Part shown: positions 9,330 through 18,689 of the stretch, piece after piece | Layout: each line of letters starts with the position of its first letter | Position numbering within the stretch: the stretch's first letter is position 1 | Assembly (NCBI GenBank): GCA_009692265.1 | Contig: SHZM01000018.1 | Span: 1-50,695, forward strand | Direction: 5' to 3' | DNA: 50,695 nucleotides | Source: Gammaproteobacteria bacterium | GTDB taxonomy: Bacteria > Pseudomonadota > Gammaproteobacteria > Ga0077536 | The notes under the pieces: generated by a model | The model's database searches: none | Told to the model about the DNA's origin: nothing | What the model saw: the letters and a program-made list of their open reading frames with translations, nothing else | Program-made: the position numbers and the translations under genes

Positions 9330-10034
9330 TTAGCCATAGGCCGCGAGTGCGGCGTTGTTGAGCGCCGCGCAACTCATCTCGAGCAAGGCGTGCAAGTGAC
9401 CAATGCTTGGCGCCGAGTCCTGCATTGCGCGCTCCATGTTATCTACTTCCTGCATGAATTGGAGCGCGCCGACACCGCCTGCGGCACCTTTGAGTTTATG
9501 CATCGCGGCGCGCATGCCCGCATCGTCCTGGCAAGAGAGCGCGTGTTGTAGATCGCTCATCAGGGCCAAGGCCTCATCCCCGAAACGAGCGACGACCGCG
9601 CTGGCCTGCCTGTGTTTGCCAGCAACACACAGTAGTTCCATTGCGACTGTTGGATCGATCATGCCCACGTCGGCCGCCTGTCTTAGTGATATCGCCATTG
9701 CGGCATAGGCTACGTAATCCGCGATCCGGATCGGGTGGGGGATCAATGCTATCGAGCTTCTATCGAACAGTGTCTTAGCTTGATGCACGCTCATGTTGGA
9801 AAAAATAATCAGCGCGGTGGGACTGGTCGCGACCGCTAAAAGGTCTGGCGCTTGGGCGATGAAGGTGTCGTCGAGCAGAATCATTTCTATCGGTCGACGC
9901 TGCAGTTCTGCAATCGCGGCACGGAGGTCGTCGACCGCGGCGATCTCAAAACCCGCACTTTTGAGCACAAGCGTCGCCGCGCGACGGCGAGTGCGATTGG
10001 GATCCATTAACAAGAGCACCGCACGTGCACTCAC
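9330..10034 (-). CDS. Receiver-like/Hpt two-component protein (pseudo-receiver fused to Hpt)
   Basis: 234-aa cytosolic protein. Residues about 1-115 resemble a response-regulator receiver (VLLLMDPNRTRRRAA, phospho-acceptor candidate D55/D56 in MILLDD). The usual acidic pair is reduced to MDPN, and the conserved lysine position reads LIPHPI, so classical receiver chemistry is doubtful. Residues about 135-234 form a histidine phosphotransfer domain with the phospho-histidine H179 in MRAAMHKLKGAAGGVGA. Such a protein would shuttle phosphate within a phosphorelay. No cognate kinase is in the window apart from the truncated receiver at 4921. Start GTG 10034 is uncertain. It is divergent from sqr with about 310 bases between them. 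Confidence 0.75.
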   Translation of the reverse strand: MSARAVLLLMDPNRTRRRAATLVLKSAGFEIAAVDDLRAAIAELQRRPIEMILLDDTFIAQAPDLLAVATSPTALIIFSNMSVHQAKTLFDRSSIALIPHPIRIADYVAYAAMAISLRQAADVGMIDPTVAMELLCVAGKHRQASAVVARFGDEALALMSDLQHALSCQDDAGMRAAMHKLKGAAGGVGALQFMQEVDNMERAMQDSAPSIGHLHALLEMSCAALNNAALAAYG

Positions 10035-10344
10035 GCGCGCAACGTCGGGAGGCGCACGCGCTTAGCCCGACCAGGTCGCCGCCGGCTTGGCTAAGTGTTG
10101 CGTAAGATGCGGACGAACCGGCACGGAGGATCTCCTCATGAGGGTACAGTAAACGGGCGCTTTGGACGCTCCGCGAGTAACTGTAGCGGCCGTTTTCGAG
10201 CGAACTAATGCATGTGGCGCGATGGACCTTGAATGCCTATAGTAGCGCCTGGTTTTCGGCCACTGACGGCCGAGGGTTCGAGGTGCGAAACGCTCAAGGA
10301 TGATGGTCGCGCGCCCCTAAATTTATCGTGGAGGGGGGGAGATC
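10035..10344. other. Divergent intergenic region before sulfide:quinone oxidoreductase
   Basis: Non-coding 310 bases between the minus-strand receiver/Hpt gene and the plus-strand sqr gene, so it should hold promoters for both. A TATAGT hexamer occurs in the 10230s (after TTGAATGCC) but lacks a convincing -35 box at the right distance. A G-rich ribosome site (GGAGGGGGGGAGA) precedes the sqr ATG. No RNA gene or strong dyad was recognised. Confidence 0.4.
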
Positions 10345-11571
10345 ATGAATCACGCTAAGCGAGTAGTCGTCATTGGTGCCGGCGCAGGAGGGCTTAATGT
10401 CGCGGCACGCCTACGACGAGTGGCGCCATATCTCGATGTCACCATTGTGGAACCCTCGTCAGTCCACTATTACCAGCCGTTGTGGACCTTCGTTGGCGGC
10501 GGGGTCTTTCCACGCGAAAGCAGTCAACGCGCACTAAAAGAACTGCTCCCGTCCGGTGCTCAATGGGTGCAGGATTCGGTCCAGGAATTCAAGCCGCAGG
10601 AGAATATCGTCGTCACCAGCAAGGGCGACCGCCTGCAGTATGACGCACTAGTCGCGGCCCCCGGAATTCAGATCAATTGGCACACCATCCCTGGATTAAA
10701 AGACGCGCTCGGCAAGGATGGCGTATGCAGTAACTACAGCTATGAAAGTGTGAATTCGACCTGGGATCATTTGCAGGCGTTCCGAGGCGGACGCACGTTA
10801 TTTACGTTTCCGACCACGCCAATAAAATGCGCCGGCGCGCCACTGAAGATTACTTTCCTGGTCGAAGATTACCTGCGTCGCACCGGTATTCGCGCCCAGT
10901 CAACCGTGACCTACATGTGCGGGGTACCAGCAATTTTTCGGGTACCAAAGTACGCGGCGGAATTGGTCAAGATTGCGGCCGCGCGCGATATTAACGTCCA
11001 CTACAAGCATGATCTGGTGAGCTTACGCGTGGAGCACAAGGAAGCTGTTTTTCGTGACACCGAAAGCGGTAACGAGCGTATCGAAAAATACGATTTCCTG
11101 CACGTCACCCCCCCGATGGGGGCTCTGGACGTTATGAAACAAAGCCCACTCGCGGATGCAGCCGGCTGGGTCGAGGTGGATAAGCACACCTTGCAGCATG
11201 TGCGATATCCGAATATTTATAGTTTAGGTGACGCGAGTAGTTTGCCTACCTCCAAGACCGCGGCCGCGGTGCGCGCACAGGGTCCGGTATTGGTGGCGAA
11301 TCTGTTGGCAACCTTGGCGGGCCGAACCCCTCAGGCGTTGTATAACGGATATACCTCATGTCCCCTGGTCACCGGGTACGGTCGCCTGATACTGGCCGAG
11401 TTCGACTACGATCTTAAACCTTGCGAAACGTTTCCGTTCGACCAGGGCAAAGAGCGGCGCAGTATGTATTGGCTCAAGAAATACATACTGCCGCCCCTGT
11501 ACTGGCAGGCGCTGGTCCGTGGGCGAATGTGGCCGTGGCCGATTCCGGAAGCTGCACCGCCGACACGTTAA
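10345..11571 (+). CDS. sqr: Sulfide:quinone oxidoreductase (SQOR-like, type II)
   Basis: FAD-dependent membrane-associated enzyme (408 aa) that oxidises sulfide and reduces the quinone pool. The N-terminal dinucleotide fold is VVVIGAGAGGLNVAARL. The two redox cysteines expected for the mitochondrial-type enzyme are visible as C162 in TPIKCAGAPLK and C339 in YTSCPLVTGYGR. The downstream ILAEFDYDL and the basic, aromatic C-terminal tail (LPPLYWQALVRGRMWPWP) fit the membrane-binding end. A strong ribosome site precedes ATG 10345. It stands alone, since no persulfide dioxygenase or rhodanese gene is adjacent. It probably serves sulfide detoxification or energy gain. Family confidence is high. Confidence 0.9.
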   Translation: MNHAKRVVVIGAGAGGLNVAARLRRVAPYLDVTIVEPSSVHYYQPLWTFVGGGVFPRESSQRALKELLPSGAQWVQDSVQEFKPQENIVVTSKGDRLQYDALVAAPGIQINWHTIPGLKDALGKDGVCSNYSYESVNSTWDHLQAFRGGRTLFTFPTTPIKCAGAPLKITFLVEDYLRRTGIRAQSTVTYMCGVPAIFRVPKYAAELVKIAAARDINVHYKHDLVSLRVEHKEAVFRDTESGNERIEKYDFLHVTPPMGALDVMKQSPLADAAGWVEVDKHTLQHVRYPNIYSLGDASSLPTSKTAAAVRAQGPVLVANLLATLAGRTPQALYNGYTSCPLVTGYGRLILAEFDYDLKPCETFPFDQGKERRSMYWLKKYILPPLYWQALVRGRMWPWPIPEAAPPTR

Positions 11572-11613
11572 CGATCTTCGTTTCAATCAGCTCGAACCGG
11601 AGTTAGCGCGGGT

Positions 11614-12788
11614 ATGACGGACATCCACGTAATAGGCGTTGGGATGACCCAATTCAAAACCCCCAAGCACGGCGATCCGTACACCGTGATGGGCAAGCAG
11701 GCAATCAGTGCGGCACTCACCGATGCAGGTGTGCCATACGAGGCGGTGCAGCAAGCGTACGCAGCCTATGTTTATGGCGACAGTTGCAGCGGTCATCGCG
11801 TGGTTTACGAAGCGGCCTTGACTGGAATCCCGATATTTAACGTAAACAGCAATTGTTCGAGCGGCTCAAGCGCGCTCTATCTGGCACGACAGGCGTTGCT
11901 GAGTGGGGCCGTGGAATGCGTGCTGGCGGTGGGCTTCGAACAGATGGCACCGGGCGCGCTGAGCGAAGGCTGGCAGGATCGACCCACGCCGCTAGAACGC
12001 TTTCTCGAGATTGCAGACCAAAAGCTTAAAGACTCATCAGCGCCGATGGCACCGCGCCTGTTCGGAGCGGCCGGGCGCGAGTATTGCGAACAATATGGAA
12101 TGTCGGCCGCGACCCTGGCTAAGATTCCAGTGAAGGCGCGACGACACGCCCTCCATAACAGCCGCGCGGTGTTCCGCGAGCCCCTAACCGTTGGCAAGTC
12201 CTGGCGAGTCCCGAGGTCTGCAATCCCTTAACGCGCTTCCAATGTTGCCCGCCCACCTGCGGGGCTGCGGCGGCAATCCTGTGTACTGGCGCATTCGCGC
12301 GCCGCCGCGGCGCTCGTAATTCAGTCAGAATTCTTGGCCAGGCGTTGGTCACTGATCTCCCCAGCAGTTTCGGCGGTAGTGCCATGGACGCCGTCGGCCG
12401 CGCCATGGGCTATGCGGCAGCCCGCCAAGCCTACGAGGTCGCCGGCATTGGGCCGGAGGCGATTGACGTAGTTGAATTGCACGATTGTTTCAGCGTTAAC
12501 GAAGTGCTGGCCTACGAGGCACTTGGCCTGTGCGCCGAGGGCGAGGCCGCCGCGTTTATCGAGGCCGGTGACAACACTTACGGCGGACGCTACGTAACCA
12601 ACCCTTCGGGTGGGCTCATTTCGAAGGGTCATCCCCTTGGCGCAACCGGACTGGCACAGTGTTTTGAGCTGGTGACCCAGTTACGTGGACAGGCAGAAGC
12701 GCGGCAAGTAGAAAAGGCGCGCCACGGTATCGCGCACAACATCGGTTTGGGCGGTGCCTGCGTCGTCAGCATCTTCGGTGCCGCCTAG
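11614..12788 (+). pseudogene. Thiolase-like / lipid-transfer (SCP-x type) protein, single frameshift
   Basis: Two open frames (11614-12231 and 12345-12788) are one gene of about 390 codons. Adding one G to the pair 12193-12194 joins ...REPLTV to QVLASPEVCNPLTRFQCCPP and runs without a stop to 12788. The nucleophilic Cys is C81 in NVNSNCSSGSSALYLARQ. The second half carries ELHDCFSVNE and SKGHPLGATGLAQ with the catalytic His. The lack of a full decarboxylating KAS signature and the FQCCPPTCGAA block fit the acetyl-CoA acetyltransferase/SCP-x lipid-transfer thiolase group, as for the intact relative at 40388. It may cleave a 3-ketoacyl-CoA. It is either a sequencing indel or a recent pseudogene. 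Confidence 0.82.
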
Positions 12789-13287
12789 GCACCTGCTTTG
12801 CCGCGGTTTCGACACCTCTACCCGGCGCACAAATAATGAACCTTCAGGCGAAGAGCGGGTACTTAAACCTGACGCTTCGTTGTAAGCGCGGAATCCGCGG
12901 GCAAAACTGGGCGTCATTGAGCAATTGGGCATCGGTAGCAGGTGTGTTTCTCGTGAGTTCGTTGATCCGAACCGCCTGCTCCAACGTATACAGTTTTAAT
13001 AATAGCCGCAGGGGCAGGGAGCCCACGCGGTAACGGTCGGCAAGCGCAATGGGGCGGATCCTCGTCCGAGGACTTCCTAAGTGCATGCTTCCCGTGACAG
13101 AATCCGGTTCGTGCTACAGCGGTTCGCTCGGCGCGAAAAGGAGACCAGAGCGTGCTGATGAACTCGCCGCCGTGCAAACGGTGCGACAAGAAGTCGCAAG
13201 GCGACGTTGTACACGCGTACGCGTACAGGCCACCGAACGCAGGATGTCGTGAAAGTGGTTATTACTAGCTAGCTGAAGGAGGTTTCA
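12789..13287. other. Non-coding region upstream of the first DUF1329 gene
   Basis: About 500 bases without a gene I can support. Short frames of 65-90 codons occur on both strands but have no ribosome site. An imperfect palindrome containing ACGCGTACGCGT lies at 13213-13224 with TGT/ACA flanks (13208-13227), a possible operator or small hairpin. TTGATC at 12962-12967 is followed by AT-rich sequence (TATACAG, TTTTAATAATAG), but the 19-base spacing makes a weak promoter. The end holds the AAGGAGG ribosome site for the next gene. No tRNA or known RNA family was recognised. Confidence 0.4.
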
Positions 13288-14700
13288 ATGCACATTATGA
13301 AATACGGCCCGGGCTTCACCCGTCGCCATTTCCTGCAGACCATGGGTGCGGGATTCACGGCAGGTGTGTTGCGGCCGTTGTGGGATGTAGTCGCGGAAAC
13401 CGGTGCCGTTGATGGTGCCTACCCCGACGAACTTCTCGACATCGGTCTCTATACGAAGGGCAAAGTGAATGTTGGCGACAAGCTGACAGCCGACAATGTC
13501 GACCATGTTAAAGACTTGGTCGACGACATCACCTATATCCAGGTGAAACAACAGGGTCGAATTATCAACGTCGTCGCCACCGAACGAGATGTGTGGAAAC
13601 TCAACCCAACCGACTATTTGGAAGCCTCGTTGAAAAACCGCGGCCAGGCCAAATTCGATGAGAAGGGCAACGTTGTCGCGCAAGATGGGAAACCGTGGAT
13701 CGGCGGTATCCCTTTCACCCACCCTACCGATGCGGGACAGGTTATCGCGACCCACAACTTGAGTTGGGGCCGGTACGATGTCGCGATGTACGGCATCGAC
13801 GAATTCGACATGGACGCCGACGGTAACGAACAGTACCACTACAATTTCTGGTGGTGTGAAGTCGCGGGCACGTGTCGCTTAGTCCAAAACCCGAAACCCT
13901 ACATGCCAACCCCGATGGATCCAACGGGCGAAAAAATCCTGCGCTACCAGTCAGCCGTGTGGACCTACCCGAACGACATCAAGGGTACCTCGATTCTTAA
14001 CATCTGGCCGTACGACGCTACGCAGTATCCGGATTTCTTCGGTTACCTGCCGGCGTTCAAGCGCGTGCGTCGTTTCCCGACGAACCAACGCTTCGAACCG
14101 GTTATCGCAGGTTCGACGTTCTACTTAACGGATGCCTGGATGACAGGTGATCCGACCCTGACTTGGGGTAACTTCAAGATGGTCGGTCGCGGGCCGGCCT
14201 TGATGGGTACCAACGGGGGCTGGAACGCTGACGATCCGAACTGGAAACTGGGCCGTCACGGCGGTAAGACCGGTAAGAAGTTCTGGGATTCATACTTCTC
14301 ATTGGTACCAGAAGTGTATGTGGTGGAACTCGAACCCACAGGCTATCCGCGCGCACCGTATAGCAAGAAGCGGATTTGGTACGATGGTCGCACCATGGCT
14401 CCGATCACGATGGTCAGCTATGACCGCCGTGGCCAGATCTGGAAGCAATGGGAAGCGGGTTTTGACAATTTCTCGAAACCGGATGGTCGTTTCTGGAACT
14501 CAGAAGCCGGCAAGGACAAGGGCATGTGGTCGTGGCTCTACGTGCATTCGCACGATATTCAGAGCGGTCGTATCACCTCCTTCCAGCACGTCAAAGATGT
14601 TGCTGGGGGCGTTCAAGACAGCCGCAACTTCGGTGTGGACGGCTTGGATGGGTATACGAGGTACACCACAGAAGCCGCTATTCGTCGCCTAGGGACCTGA
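13288..14700 (+). CDS. DUF1329 periplasmic protein with Tat-type signal (copy 1)
   Basis: 470-aa DUF1329 (outer-membrane-lipoprotein-sorting-like fold) protein. Typical segments include GKVNVGDKL, NPTDYLEASLKNRGQA, GKPWIGGIPFTHP, FKRVRRFPTNQRFEP and the DAWMTGDPTLTWGNFK stretch. The N-terminus carries TRRHFLQ followed by a weakly hydrophobic stretch, matching a twin-arginine signal rather than a Sec signal. A strong AAGGAGG precedes ATG 13288. DUF1329 proteins often accompany DUF1302 outer-membrane proteins, and one is encoded at 28746. The function of the family is not settled; a periplasmic carrier for hydrophobic compounds is an inference. It is paralogous to the gene at 38951, and both end EAAIRRLGT. 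Confidence 0.88.
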   Translation: MHIMKYGPGFTRRHFLQTMGAGFTAGVLRPLWDVVAETGAVDGAYPDELLDIGLYTKGKVNVGDKLTADNVDHVKDLVDDITYIQVKQQGRIINVVATERDVWKLNPTDYLEASLKNRGQAKFDEKGNVVAQDGKPWIGGIPFTHPTDAGQVIATHNLSWGRYDVAMYGIDEFDMDADGNEQYHYNFWWCEVAGTCRLVQNPKPYMPTPMDPTGEKILRYQSAVWTYPNDIKGTSILNIWPYDATQYPDFFGYLPAFKRVRRFPTNQRFEPVIAGSTFYLTDAWMTGDPTLTWGNFKMVGRGPALMGTNGGWNADDPNWKLGRHGGKTGKKFWDSYFSLVPEVYVVELEPTGYPRAPYSKKRIWYDGRTMAPITMVSYDRRGQIWKQWEAGFDNFSKPDGRFWNSEAGKDKGMWSWLYVHSHDIQSGRITSFQHVKDVAGGVQDSRNFGVDGLDGYTRYTTEAAIRRLGT

Positions 14701-14717
14701 ACCTACTTAGACCTTCA

Positions 14718-14747
14718 ACCTCCTCCGCGGTTCGCCGCGGAGGTTTC
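14718..14747 (+). terminator. Intrinsic terminator after DUF1329 copy 1
   Basis: Perfect nine-base-pair stem CCTCCGCGG (14722-14730) / CCGCGGAGG (14735-14743) with a stable TTCG tetraloop, followed by TTTCTC. It lies 20 bases after the DUF1329 stop and before the convergent halogenase gene, whose 3' end is at 14799. The T-tract is short but the stem is very strong. Confidence 0.8.
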
Positions 14748-14798
14748 TCACGGCCGAACCTCCTTGGGGTCTCGGTCTTCGCATCCGGATAACTTCAC

Positions 14799-16346
14799 TT
14801 ACACACCTAAGGCTTGCGACGGTGCCATGCGCATGGCGTCGACTACCGTGCGGTGATCAGGAAAATGCGCGAGCATGTCGAGACACGCTTGGCGCGGTTT
14901 AGCGGGATCGATCACCGGGATATCGCGCCGGGGTTTGCGCGGTGGCTTGCGCGGGAATCGCCCCATGCCAGCCAAAATGCAGCACCACGAGGTTGGGCTG
15001 TAACTCATGCGCGCACTTTGACGATTTATCTCGGTGAGCAAATCCCCGCCGTTGTCCCACACCTCCAGAATCTGTTTTATCGAATCTGAGATATGCGGGT
15101 TCTCTCGGTTCGCCACCCAATACTCGGTATCGCGACGCGTGTTCAATAGATAGTGCATCGCTACATAGTCTTTCACGCTGTCAAAAATTAAATTGATCTT
15201 GTCGTTAAACGCAGAGCGCGGCGCGGCAGTAAAGCCAGCCGCCTGATACTGCTCGATGAAGTTGTCGACCGTATCTTGCACGATCATCAAGGCAGTTGCC
15301 TCCAAAGGCTCGATAAAGCCCTGAGCCAAACCGATCGCGAGGCAGTTTTTATCCCACGCGCGCTCAAGTCGCCCAACTCGCATCTTAAGATGACGCGCTT
15401 CCGTCTGGTCATTGGCCCCGAGCTTCAAATGCGCGCGTAATTCGCGCTCCGCGCCTTCCTCGTCGACAAAATCCGAGGAATAGACATAACCGTTGCCGAG
15501 GCGGTTGGTGAGCGGGATTTTCCACACCCACCCATGCCGGAGCGCCATGGAGAGGGTTTCCGAACGCAAGGTTGTCGGATCTGGATGCGGTGTTGGCATC
15601 GCGACCGCCCGGTCATTAAAGAGAAACTCCTTATAGGACTTAAACGGGACGCCGAGGGTTTTGCAGATCAAGACACTCGCGAAGCCCGAGCAATCAATGA
15701 AAAAGTCCGCGGCGACTGCGCCGTGCTTCGTGGTTTCGACGCTAAGAATTTCGCCCTGCTCATTCCGATTTACTTGCGTGACAGTATCCACGACATGTTT
15801 TACGCCGAGCGCTAACGAGCGTTGCTTGAGGAGATCGCCAATCAGTCGCGCATCAAAGTGAAAAGCGTAATCGCTCTTGTAATCAGACCCCGCAGCGGGC
15901 AGCGGCGCGCGTGAATGTTGTGCCAGATAGTTTGAGATGAAATAGGTGTCCGGATGGGCGTGCGCGTCGATATTGCGCTGCCGGAGTGTCATATTCTGAT
16001 AGAAGGCGCGAATGAACCGGTCGTCGCTCATCGAAAAGAAGGGGTGGTAGTAGCTTTCGAAGCCCGGCCGGGTGGACCAACCCGGAAAGCGAATGCCGCA
16101 CTTATACGTACCGTTGCAATGCGGCATCCACTCCGCGTCCGGGATCCCAAGCTTCTGGAAGAATCGGCGCATTTTTGGCGTCGACCCTTCGCCGACCCCG
16201 ATGATCCCGATTGCATCGGATTCCAGTAAGGTTATGTCGGCACCGAGTGCGCGCCACGCGTGCGCCAGTGAGATCGCCGCCATCCATCCGGCAGTGCCGC
16301 CGCCGAGAATGAGAATTCGGCCAGGGCCAGGGTTGGTCTTGTCCAT
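14799..16346 (-). CDS. Flavin-dependent tryptophan-halogenase family protein
   Basis: 515-aa FADH2-dependent halogenase-family enzyme. The FAD fold is GGGTAGW (15-21). The signature WxWxIP appears as WVWKIP (273-278), which in characterised members blocks ordinary monooxygenation. The catalytic lysine equivalent of PrnA K79 is K82 in NGTYKCGIRF, and the glutamate equivalent of E346 is E349 in GFIEPLEATAL. All expected catalytic residues are therefore present. Characterised members chlorinate or brominate tryptophan and other aromatics using hypohalous acid; the substrate here is unknown. No flavin reductase or peptide-synthesis gene is adjacent. It stands alone on the minus strand between DUF1329 and the carboxylase operon. 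Confidence 0.88.
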   Translation of the reverse strand: MDKTNPGPGRILILGGGTAGWMAAISLAHAWRALGADITLLESDAIGIIGVGEGSTPKMRRFFQKLGIPDAEWMPHCNGTYKCGIRFPGWSTRPGFESYYHPFFSMSDDRFIRAFYQNMTLRQRNIDAHAHPDTYFISNYLAQHSRAPLPAAGSDYKSDYAFHFDARLIGDLLKQRSLALGVKHVVDTVTQVNRNEQGEILSVETTKHGAVAADFFIDCSGFASVLICKTLGVPFKSYKEFLFNDRAVAMPTPHPDPTTLRSETLSMALRHGWVWKIPLTNRLGNGYVYSSDFVDEEGAERELRAHLKLGANDQTEARHLKMRVGRLERAWDKNCLAIGLAQGFIEPLEATALMIVQDTVDNFIEQYQAAGFTAAPRSAFNDKINLIFDSVKDYVAMHYLLNTRRDTEYWVANRENPHISDSIKQILEVWDNGGDLLTEINRQSARMSYSPTSWCCILAGMGRFPRKPPRKPRRDIPVIDPAKPRQACLDMLAHFPDHRTVVDAMRMAPSQALGV

Positions 16347-16760
16347 TGCTGCTGAATTTTCCTTGCGCTAATGCGGTCTATTCTACGGATTGACCGTGAA
16401 CGCGCCTATTGCGGGCGCTGTTCCCAACTTTACTACCGTACTGGATTGACACATCTACGCTGTGCAGGGCTTGGGCTTGCCGCGAGTGAACCAACTAGGG
16501 TTTAATCGCGCACCGATTTCGCTATCTCGGATTCCGTCGTCTGGCTGCCTTCGCGAAAAATGGCCAAGATCCGACGAAGGACAGTACCAAACGCACTTGT
16601 GACGAGAGCAGTCCCTTCATTCGCTCATAGTCGCCTCGTGGGTCCGCTCGCCTCGGCCGCAGGTTCAACTGCGAGAACGCGTGATGGTTCAGCAGGCTCG
16701 GTCGGACAGCAACCGTAAATTATAAACAGTGGCTCTGATAGCGGAGCAGAGGGGAGCGCG
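16347..16760. other. Divergent intergenic region before the carboxylase operon
   Basis: 413 non-coding bases between the halogenase (minus) and the five-gene carboxylase operon (plus). It should contain both promoters. A TTGACA lies in the mid-16440s without a matching -10, and an AT-rich TAAATTATAAA stretch around 16717-16728 could be a -10 region for the operon. The ribosome site GAGGGGAG precedes ATG 16761. No RNA gene or clear operator was seen. Confidence 0.4.
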
Positions 16761-18689
16761 ATGGGTTTTTTGGTCAATATCGATAACGGTGGCACTTTCA
16801 CCGATGTGTGCATCAGTGATGGCACACGGTTGGTTCATGCGAAATCAATTACAACGCCGCACGATTTGACCCAGTGCTTTATCGAAGCGATGAAGCGTGG
16901 TTCGCGCGAGCTATTCGGCGACGAGGATCTTGCAAAACTAATCCGCGAAACCGACTGTCTACGTTATGCGACAACTTCCGGCACTAACGCGGTGGTCGAA
17001 CACAAAGGCACGCCAGTCGCCCTCATGGTCGAGGTAGGTGAAGAAGACAAACTCTATGGCGCGGTTGTCGCCGACTCCGGCTTGTGGCAGGCGATGGTCC
17101 CGCAGCGCCCGGTGGCATTGAAGGTCGCGGCGGGTGGTGCAATCGATGCGGAAGAACTGACTAAAACCATTAATCAGCTGTTATCGATTGGAACCCAGCG
17201 CCTAGTCGTGTGCCTGCGGACAGCCGCAGCGGAACAGAACGTCAAGGATGCGCTCCTGGATCGGTACCCACGCCATCTTCTCGGCGCGATTCCATTCTTA
17301 ATTTCTACGGAACTCGTCAACGATCTTGATCTCTCGCGGCGGGTCGCGACCGCGGTAATCAATTCCTATCTCCATCCCAACATGGAGCATTTTCTGTATA
17401 GCGCGGAGAATTTTTGCAAGAGGCAGCATTTAAAACGGCCATTGCTGATTTTCCGTAATGACGGCGACTCGGCGCGGGTCGCGAAGACCACCGCGATTAA
17501 GACCTGGGGATCGGGACCGCGCGGTGGGCTTGAAGGCGCGGCGGCGTATGCCAATCTCTACAACTTGAAGAACGTCGTGGCGATGGATATCGGTGGTACG
17601 ACCACCGATGTGTCGGTGATTCAAAATAGCGCTGTGGCATTACGACCCTATGGCGAAGTCGAAGCGCTGTCGACGTCGTTTGCCTTGCCGAAACTGCAGA
17701 GTTTCGGGCTCGGCGGGAGTTCTATCGTTAAGGTGTCCGCCGGCGAAATCGTCATCGGGCCTGAATCGGTCGGTGCGGTGCCGGGTCCGGCATGCTTCGG
17801 CCGAGGTGGCACTTCCGCGACGCTGACAGATGCACTATTGATCGCTGGGATCCTCGATCCCGAGCGCTATCTCGGTGGTGAATTAAAGTTGGATCGCGCA
17901 CGCGCCGCGCAAGCGCTCCTAGCTGAAGTTGCCGTGCCCTTGGGCGGCAGCGCCGAGGCCGCGGCTTTGGCGGTGATTGCCGCGTTCCAAGTCCAGGTCG
18001 GTGCCCAACTTAAGCAAATCCTTGCCGCGGCTGGCGTTGCACCTCAAGCGACGACGTTGCTGGCCTACGGTGGCGGTGGACCGATTATCGTGTCCGGAAT
18101 CGCGCAGGCGGTTGGTATCAAACAGGTCATCGTGCCGCGGCTCGCGTCGGTGTTCAGTGCTTTTGGTATCGGCTTCAGCCATCTCGCGCACGAATACCAG
18201 GTACCGATGACCACCGCGGTCGCGGGGGCGGTCGAACAAGCGAAAGCCGAACTTGGGACCCGGGCGCGACGCGACATGGCGGGCGAAGGTGTGGAACCTG
18301 ATCTGTGCACTTACCAGTACTCGCTGTGGTCCGCGGGTACTGACGCAGTGGTGGAAGAACCGCTGACAAACGGCAAGCTGTCGCTCGAAGGTCGCCACGA
18401 TCCGCGCGTGACTCTCAAAGCCGTCTTTCAATTACCGGTCTCTCAGCTCCTCCCAGATAGCGCCAAAGCGCTGCCGGCACCAGCCAGTCACGGCACAATA
18501 GAGTTGCTGCTGGCCGGTGAGCAGCACCAGTCGGTCGCTGTCTACGACGATCAAGCACTCACGCCTGGCCATAGCCTGACAGGGCCATGCCTGATCAAAG
18601 GCGATTACCTTACGTGTCTGGTGGACTCCGCCTGGCGCCTCACTGTCACCAGCAATCAAGATCTCGTTTTAACGGAGGGCAAGGCATGA
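16761..18689 (+). CDS. Acetophenone carboxylase-like alpha subunit (HyuA family, copy 2a)
   Basis: 642-aa HyuA/oxoprolinase-A family subunit, predicted to bind ATP and activate bicarbonate or substrate by phosphorylation. The N-terminal phosphate-binding motif is NIDNGGTFTD (D8-D15) and the second motif is AMDIGGTTTDVSVI. GLGGSSIVKV and VGAVPGPACFGRGG are typical. Its size (about 68 kDa) and first position in a five-gene operon match the roughly 70-kDa ApcA subunit of Aromatoleum acetophenone carboxylase, as remembered. Start ATG 16761 has GAGGGGAG upstream. Its end overlaps the small zinc subunit (ATGA), implying fixed stoichiometry. It is divergent from the other HyuA in the operon, as expected for alpha and alpha-prime subunits. 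The ketone substrate is unknown. Confidence 0.8.
   Translation: MGFLVNIDNGGTFTDVCISDGTRLVHAKSITTPHDLTQCFIEAMKRGSRELFGDEDLAKLIRETDCLRYATTSGTNAVVEHKGTPVALMVEVGEEDKLYGAVVADSGLWQAMVPQRPVALKVAAGGAIDAEELTKTINQLLSIGTQRLVVCLRTAAAEQNVKDALLDRYPRHLLGAIPFLISTELVNDLDLSRRVATAVINSYLHPNMEHFLYSAENFCKRQHLKRPLLIFRNDGDSARVAKTTAIKTWGSGPRGGLEGAAAYANLYNLKNVVAMDIGGTTTDVSVIQNSAVALRPYGEVEALSTSFALPKLQSFGLGGSSIVKVSAGEIVIGPESVGAVPGPACFGRGGTSATLTDALLIAGILDPERYLGGELKLDRARAAQALLAEVAVPLGGSAEAAALAVIAAFQVQVGAQLKQILAAAGVAPQATTLLAYGGGGPIIVSGIAQAVGIKQVIVPRLASVFSAFGIGFSHLAHEYQVPMTTAVAGAVEQAKAELGTRARRDMAGEGVEPDLCTYQYSLWSAGTDAVVEEPLTNGKLSLEGRHDPRVTLKAVFQLPVSQLLPDSAKALPAPASHGTIELLLAGEQHQSVAVYDDQALTPGHSLTGPCLIKGDYLTCLVDSAWRLTVTSNQDLVLTEGKA

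Noticed and set aside
12844-13086. 80-codon minus-strand frame (RYRVGSLPLRLLLKLYTLEQ) in the gap before DUF1329
   Set aside because: Looks protein-like in the middle, but no ribosome site, no recognised family and basic, shadow-like ends; possible remnant only.
13285-13839. 184-codon minus-strand frame under DUF1329 copy 1
   Set aside because: Antisense of a recognised gene, sharing its exact start region; no ribosome site.
16440-16475. TTGACA in the gap before the carboxylase operon as a promoter
   Set aside because: No -10-like hexamer at 16-18 bases; the sequence there is GC-rich.
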